Below are positions 62,030 to 64,000 of a stretch of DNA of 64,000 bases, piece by piece. The notes beneath the pieces are model-generated. The model was not told the origin of the DNA. It saw nothing but the letters and a program-made list of their open reading frames with translations, and ran no database searches. The DNA comes from Curtobacterium caseinilyticum. GTDB lineage: Bacteria; Actinomycetota; Actinomycetes; Actinomycetales; Microbacteriaceae. How positions within the stretch are numbered: position 1 is the stretch's first letter; each line of letters opens with the position of its first letter. A program made the position numbers and the translations under genes. Location: the NCBI RefSeq assembly GCF_030363035.1, contig NZ_JAUCMN010000002.1, forward strand, positions 124,001 through 188,000. The letters are read 5' to 3'.

Positions 62030-62979
62030 CCGCCGCGCCGGAGCGTCGTCGCATGCGGATCGCCGCACGCCACGCGGTCGCCACCGACGTCGTCGCACTC
62101 GACCTCGCACCGCTCGACGGCACACCGCTGCCGGACTGGGAGCCCGGGGCGCACGTGGACGTCGAGGTCGTGCCGGGCACCGAGCGGCAGTACTCGCTCG
62201 TCACGACCACGCCCGAGGGCAACTGGCGGATCGCCGTGCTCCGGGAGCCGGACGGCCGCGGGGGATCGCTCGCCGTGCACGAGGCTCTCACCGTGGGTGC
62301 CGAGGTCGTGGTCGCCGGGCCGCGCAACCACTTCGGCTTCGACCCGACCAGGCCCGCCGTGTTCGTCGCCGGCGGCATCGGGATCACCCCCCTCGTGGCG
62401 ATGATCGGCGCCGCGGAGCGCGCCGGCACGCCCTGGGAGCTCCACTACGCCGGTCGCAGCCGGAGCCGGATGGCGTTCGTCGACGAGCTCGTGGCGGCAC
62501 ACCCCGAACGGGTCGTCGTCGCCGCGGCGGACGAGCACCCGCGGTTGGACGTGGTCGGCATCCTCGCCGGACCGCGGGACGCCGTCGTGTACTGCTGCGG
62601 CCCGCGCGCACTCATGGACGCGGTCGAGACGGCCGCCGCGCACTGGCCCGCTGGGAGCGTCCGGGTCGAGCGGTTCGAACCGGTCGCCGACGTCGACGCC
62701 CCCGGCGAACCGTTCGAGGTCGAGCTCGCCGTCACCGGCGTCACCGTGACCGTGCCGTCCGACCGCACGCTGCTCGAGGTCGCCGAGGAGGCCGGTGCCT
62801 TCGTCCTGTCGTCGTGCCGTGAGGGCACGTGCGGCACCTGCGAGACCCCCGTCCTCGAGGGCGCGGTGGAGCACCGGGACACCGTGCTCAGCCCCGAGGA
62901 ACAGGCCGACGACCGCACGATGATGGTGTGCGTCTCGCGCGCCCGGCGCGGCTGCCCGCGCCTGGTGCTGGAACTGTGA
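62026..62979 (+). CDS. PDR/VanB-type reductase with 2Fe-2S domain
   Basis: 317 aa. An FMN-binding barrel (GAHVDVEVVPGTERQYSLVT, RxYS motif) is followed by an NAD-binding fold (AVFVAGGIGITPLVAMI, YCCGPRALMDAV) and a C-terminal plant-type ferredoxin domain with the four cysteine ligands in SSCREGTCGTCETPV and MMVCVSRA. It is the electron-transfer partner of a Rieske oxygenase or similar monooxygenase. No oxygenase gene is seen in the window, so the partner may lie beyond the right edge. It is coupled to the regulator by a 4-nt overlap. Confidence 0.9.
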   Translation: MTAAPERRRMRIAARHAVATDVVALDLAPLDGTPLPDWEPGAHVDVEVVPGTERQYSLVTTTPEGNWRIAVLREPDGRGGSLAVHEALTVGAEVVVAGPRNHFGFDPTRPAVFVAGGIGITPLVAMIGAAERAGTPWELHYAGRSRSRMAFVDELVAAHPERVVVAAADEHPRLDVVGILAGPRDAVVYCCGPRALMDAVETAAAHWPAGSVRVERFEPVADVDAPGEPFEVELAVTGVTVTVPSDRTLLEVAEEAGAFVLSSCREGTCGTCETPVLEGAVEHRDTVLSPEEQADDRTMMVCVSRARRGCPRLVLEL

Positions 62980-63002
62980 CGGGTCGCCGCCCGGTGGCGT
63001 GA

Positions 63003-63047
63003 CGGACGGGAGGCGGTGCGCACGACGCGCGCACCGCCTCCCGTCCG
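63003..63047. repeat. Dispersed palindrome, copy E (between convergent genes)
   Basis: CGGACGGGAGGCGGTGCGC (63003-63021) pairs perfectly over 19 bp with 63029-63047; the loop is 7 nt. It lies 24 nt after the reductase stop and 31 nt before the amidohydrolase stop on the other strand, so it is a likely bidirectional terminator. Confidence 0.9.
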
Positions 63048-63077
63048 GACCGTCCCCGACCCGGACCGTGTGCGCCG

Positions 63078-64000
63078 CTAGGGACGCTCGGTGTCGTCGA
63101 GCGCGCCGCCGGTGAGCGCCGACAGACGCTCCAGCCCCGCCTCGGCGACCAGCTGGCGGGCCAGCGGACGCGCCCGCGCGACCGCCTCGCGCACGTCCAC
63201 CTTCGTGACGTCGCCGTCCGCGACGCTGAGGTCGCCGTCCACCCAGACGTCGCGGACCTCGCGGCTGCCCGCGACGAACACGACCGCCTGGTAGGGGTCG
63301 TGCACGTTCGCCAGGGTGGGGGAGTCGCCGTCGAGGACGACCAGGTCCGCACGCTTGCCCGGCTCGAGCGACCCGATCTCGTGCTCCATCCGCAGCGCTC
63401 GGGCGCCCCCGATGGTGCCCATCTCGAACGCCTCGCGGGCGCTCATCGCGGTCGCCTGCAGGTCGCGGACGCGGGCGAGCAGCGCCGCGGTCTTCATCGC
63501 CTGCAGGAAGTCCTGCGAGTCGTTCGACGCCGGGCCGTCGACGCCGATGCCGACCGGGATCCCCAGCGCACGGAGCTCGGCGACCGGCGCGATGCCGCTC
63601 GCCAGGATGCCGTTCGCGACCGGGTTGTGGGCGACGCCGACCCCGTGCGCGGCGTAGCACTCGCGGTCCTCGCGGTCCACCCACACGCTGTGCGCCGCGA
63701 TCACGGGCACCTGGAACATGCCCGTCGCCTCGGCGTGCCCGATCGCCGTGCGGCCGGTGCGCTGCCGGGCCGCGGTGACCTCCTCGCGGACCTCGTGGAA
63801 GTGCACGTGCACGCCGTGCCCGCCCGCGACGGCGTAGTCGACGTGCTCCTGCCAGGTGTCGTCGGTGTACCGGCCGATCGACGAGACCCCGACGCGGAAC
63901 GTGCTGTACCGGCTGGCGGCGGCGGCCTCGCGCAGGGCCTCGAACTCCTCGAGGATCGGCGTCGCGCCGAAGTCGCGGTCGACGTCCCCGGAGCCGAACG
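63078..64000 (-). CDS. Amidohydrolase of the deaminase/chlorohydrolase type (5' end outside the window)
   Basis: About 307 C-terminal residues are present; the frame runs open through the right edge. Visible metal-hydrolase motifs: HVHFHE (metal or proton-shuttle His/Glu), VPVIAAHSVWVD (His), AHNPVANGILASG, and GIGVDGPASNDSQDF (final Asp with the N-D-S pattern of TrzN/8-oxoguanine deaminase-like members). The C-terminal small beta domain reads GSLEPGKRADLVVLDGDSP. It probably hydrolyses or deaminates a purine-, triazine- or pyrimidine-like ring, in line with the cluster. It is convergent with the reductase gene, palindrome copy E between them. Confidence 0.87.
   Translation of the reverse strand, partial: FGSGDVDRDFGATPILEEFEALREAAAASRYSTFRVGVSSIGRYTDDTWQEHVDYAVAGGHGVHVHFHEVREEVTAARQRTGRTAIGHAEATGMFQVPVIAAHSVWVDREDRECYAAHGVGVAHNPVANGILASGIAPVAELRALGIPVGIGVDGPASNDSQDFLQAMKTAALLARVRDLQATAMSAREAFEMGTIGGARALRMEHEIGSLEPGKRADLVVLDGDSPTLANVHDPYQAVVFVAGSREVRDVWVDGDLSVADGDVTKVDVREAVARARPLARQLVAEAGLERLSALTGGALDDTERP

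Overview
The window is high-GC DNA with strong G/C third-position codon bias, many GTG starts and many 1-8 nt gene overlaps. Gene content (MoxR-DUF58-transglutaminase, EfeUOB under a DtxR/IdeR-type box, LAxTG-like wall anchor, GH18 lipoprotein, DyP peroxidase) fits an actinobacterium, most likely Microbacteriaceae and perhaps Curtobacterium. The genus is inference; there is no rRNA or ribosomal protein here to test it.

Layout. (1) 1-6016, chromosomal: the start of a vWA protein and its AAA ATPase partner, a short cobalamin-independent methionine-synthase-like enzyme, an MFS transporter, a GntR regulator and tRNA-Ser(GCT). (2) 6017-27934, a genomic island directly 3' of the intact tRNA-Ser, less GC-rich and poorer in recognisable families. 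It carries an MmeI-like restriction-modification fusion enzyme, a PIN-domain protein, a tightly overlapped operon with two degenerate tyrosine-recombinase-like proteins around a DDE-transposase-like protein, a metallophosphoesterase, a broken GIY-YIG nuclease gene, a 1209-aa DUF4365-repeat-PIN-like fusion, an AT-richer operon of three unrecognised genes, and a minus-strand trio that includes a DUF5677 protein. It looks like a defence/mobility hotspot. The recombinase/DDE operon, the three-gene operon and the DUF4365 fusion are the best candidates for undescribed systems. (3) 27935-64000, chromosomal again: GH18 lipoprotein; LacI regulator divergent from a Gfo/Idh/MocA dehydrogenase-isomerase pair with a perfect 20-bp operator; MoxR-DUF58-transglutaminase operon; TetR; TRIC channel; efeUOB; a wall-anchored 5'-nucleotidase; a pyruvate-oxidase-like TPP enzyme; a second dehydrogenase-isomerase pair; glucose-6-phosphate dehydrogenase; dienelactone hydrolase; tRNA-Arg(ACG); then a catabolic cluster (creatininase, FAD oxidase, ABC importer, two amidohydrolases, flavin reductase-like proteins, XRE-cupin regulator).

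How the genes work together. efeU-efeO-efeB form one iron-uptake operon with overlapping reading frames and an iron box at the first start codon. The LacI regulator faces its operator and a sugar or polyol dehydrogenase/isomerase pair. The 53.7-64 kb cluster looks like import and hydrolysis of an N-containing (hetero)cyclic compound: amidohydrolase, ABC transporter, oxidase, creatininase and a PNPOx-like protein run on one strand from a divergent promoter with a 19-bp inverted repeat, and the XRE-cupin regulator and a 2Fe-2S reductase run on the other. The substrate is not determined.

A dispersed intergenic palindrome with consensus left arm CGGACGGGAGGCGCGGTGC occurs five times (3129, 32671, 51856, 56751, 63003). 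It probably serves partly as a bidirectional terminator, but one copy sits between divergent start codons.
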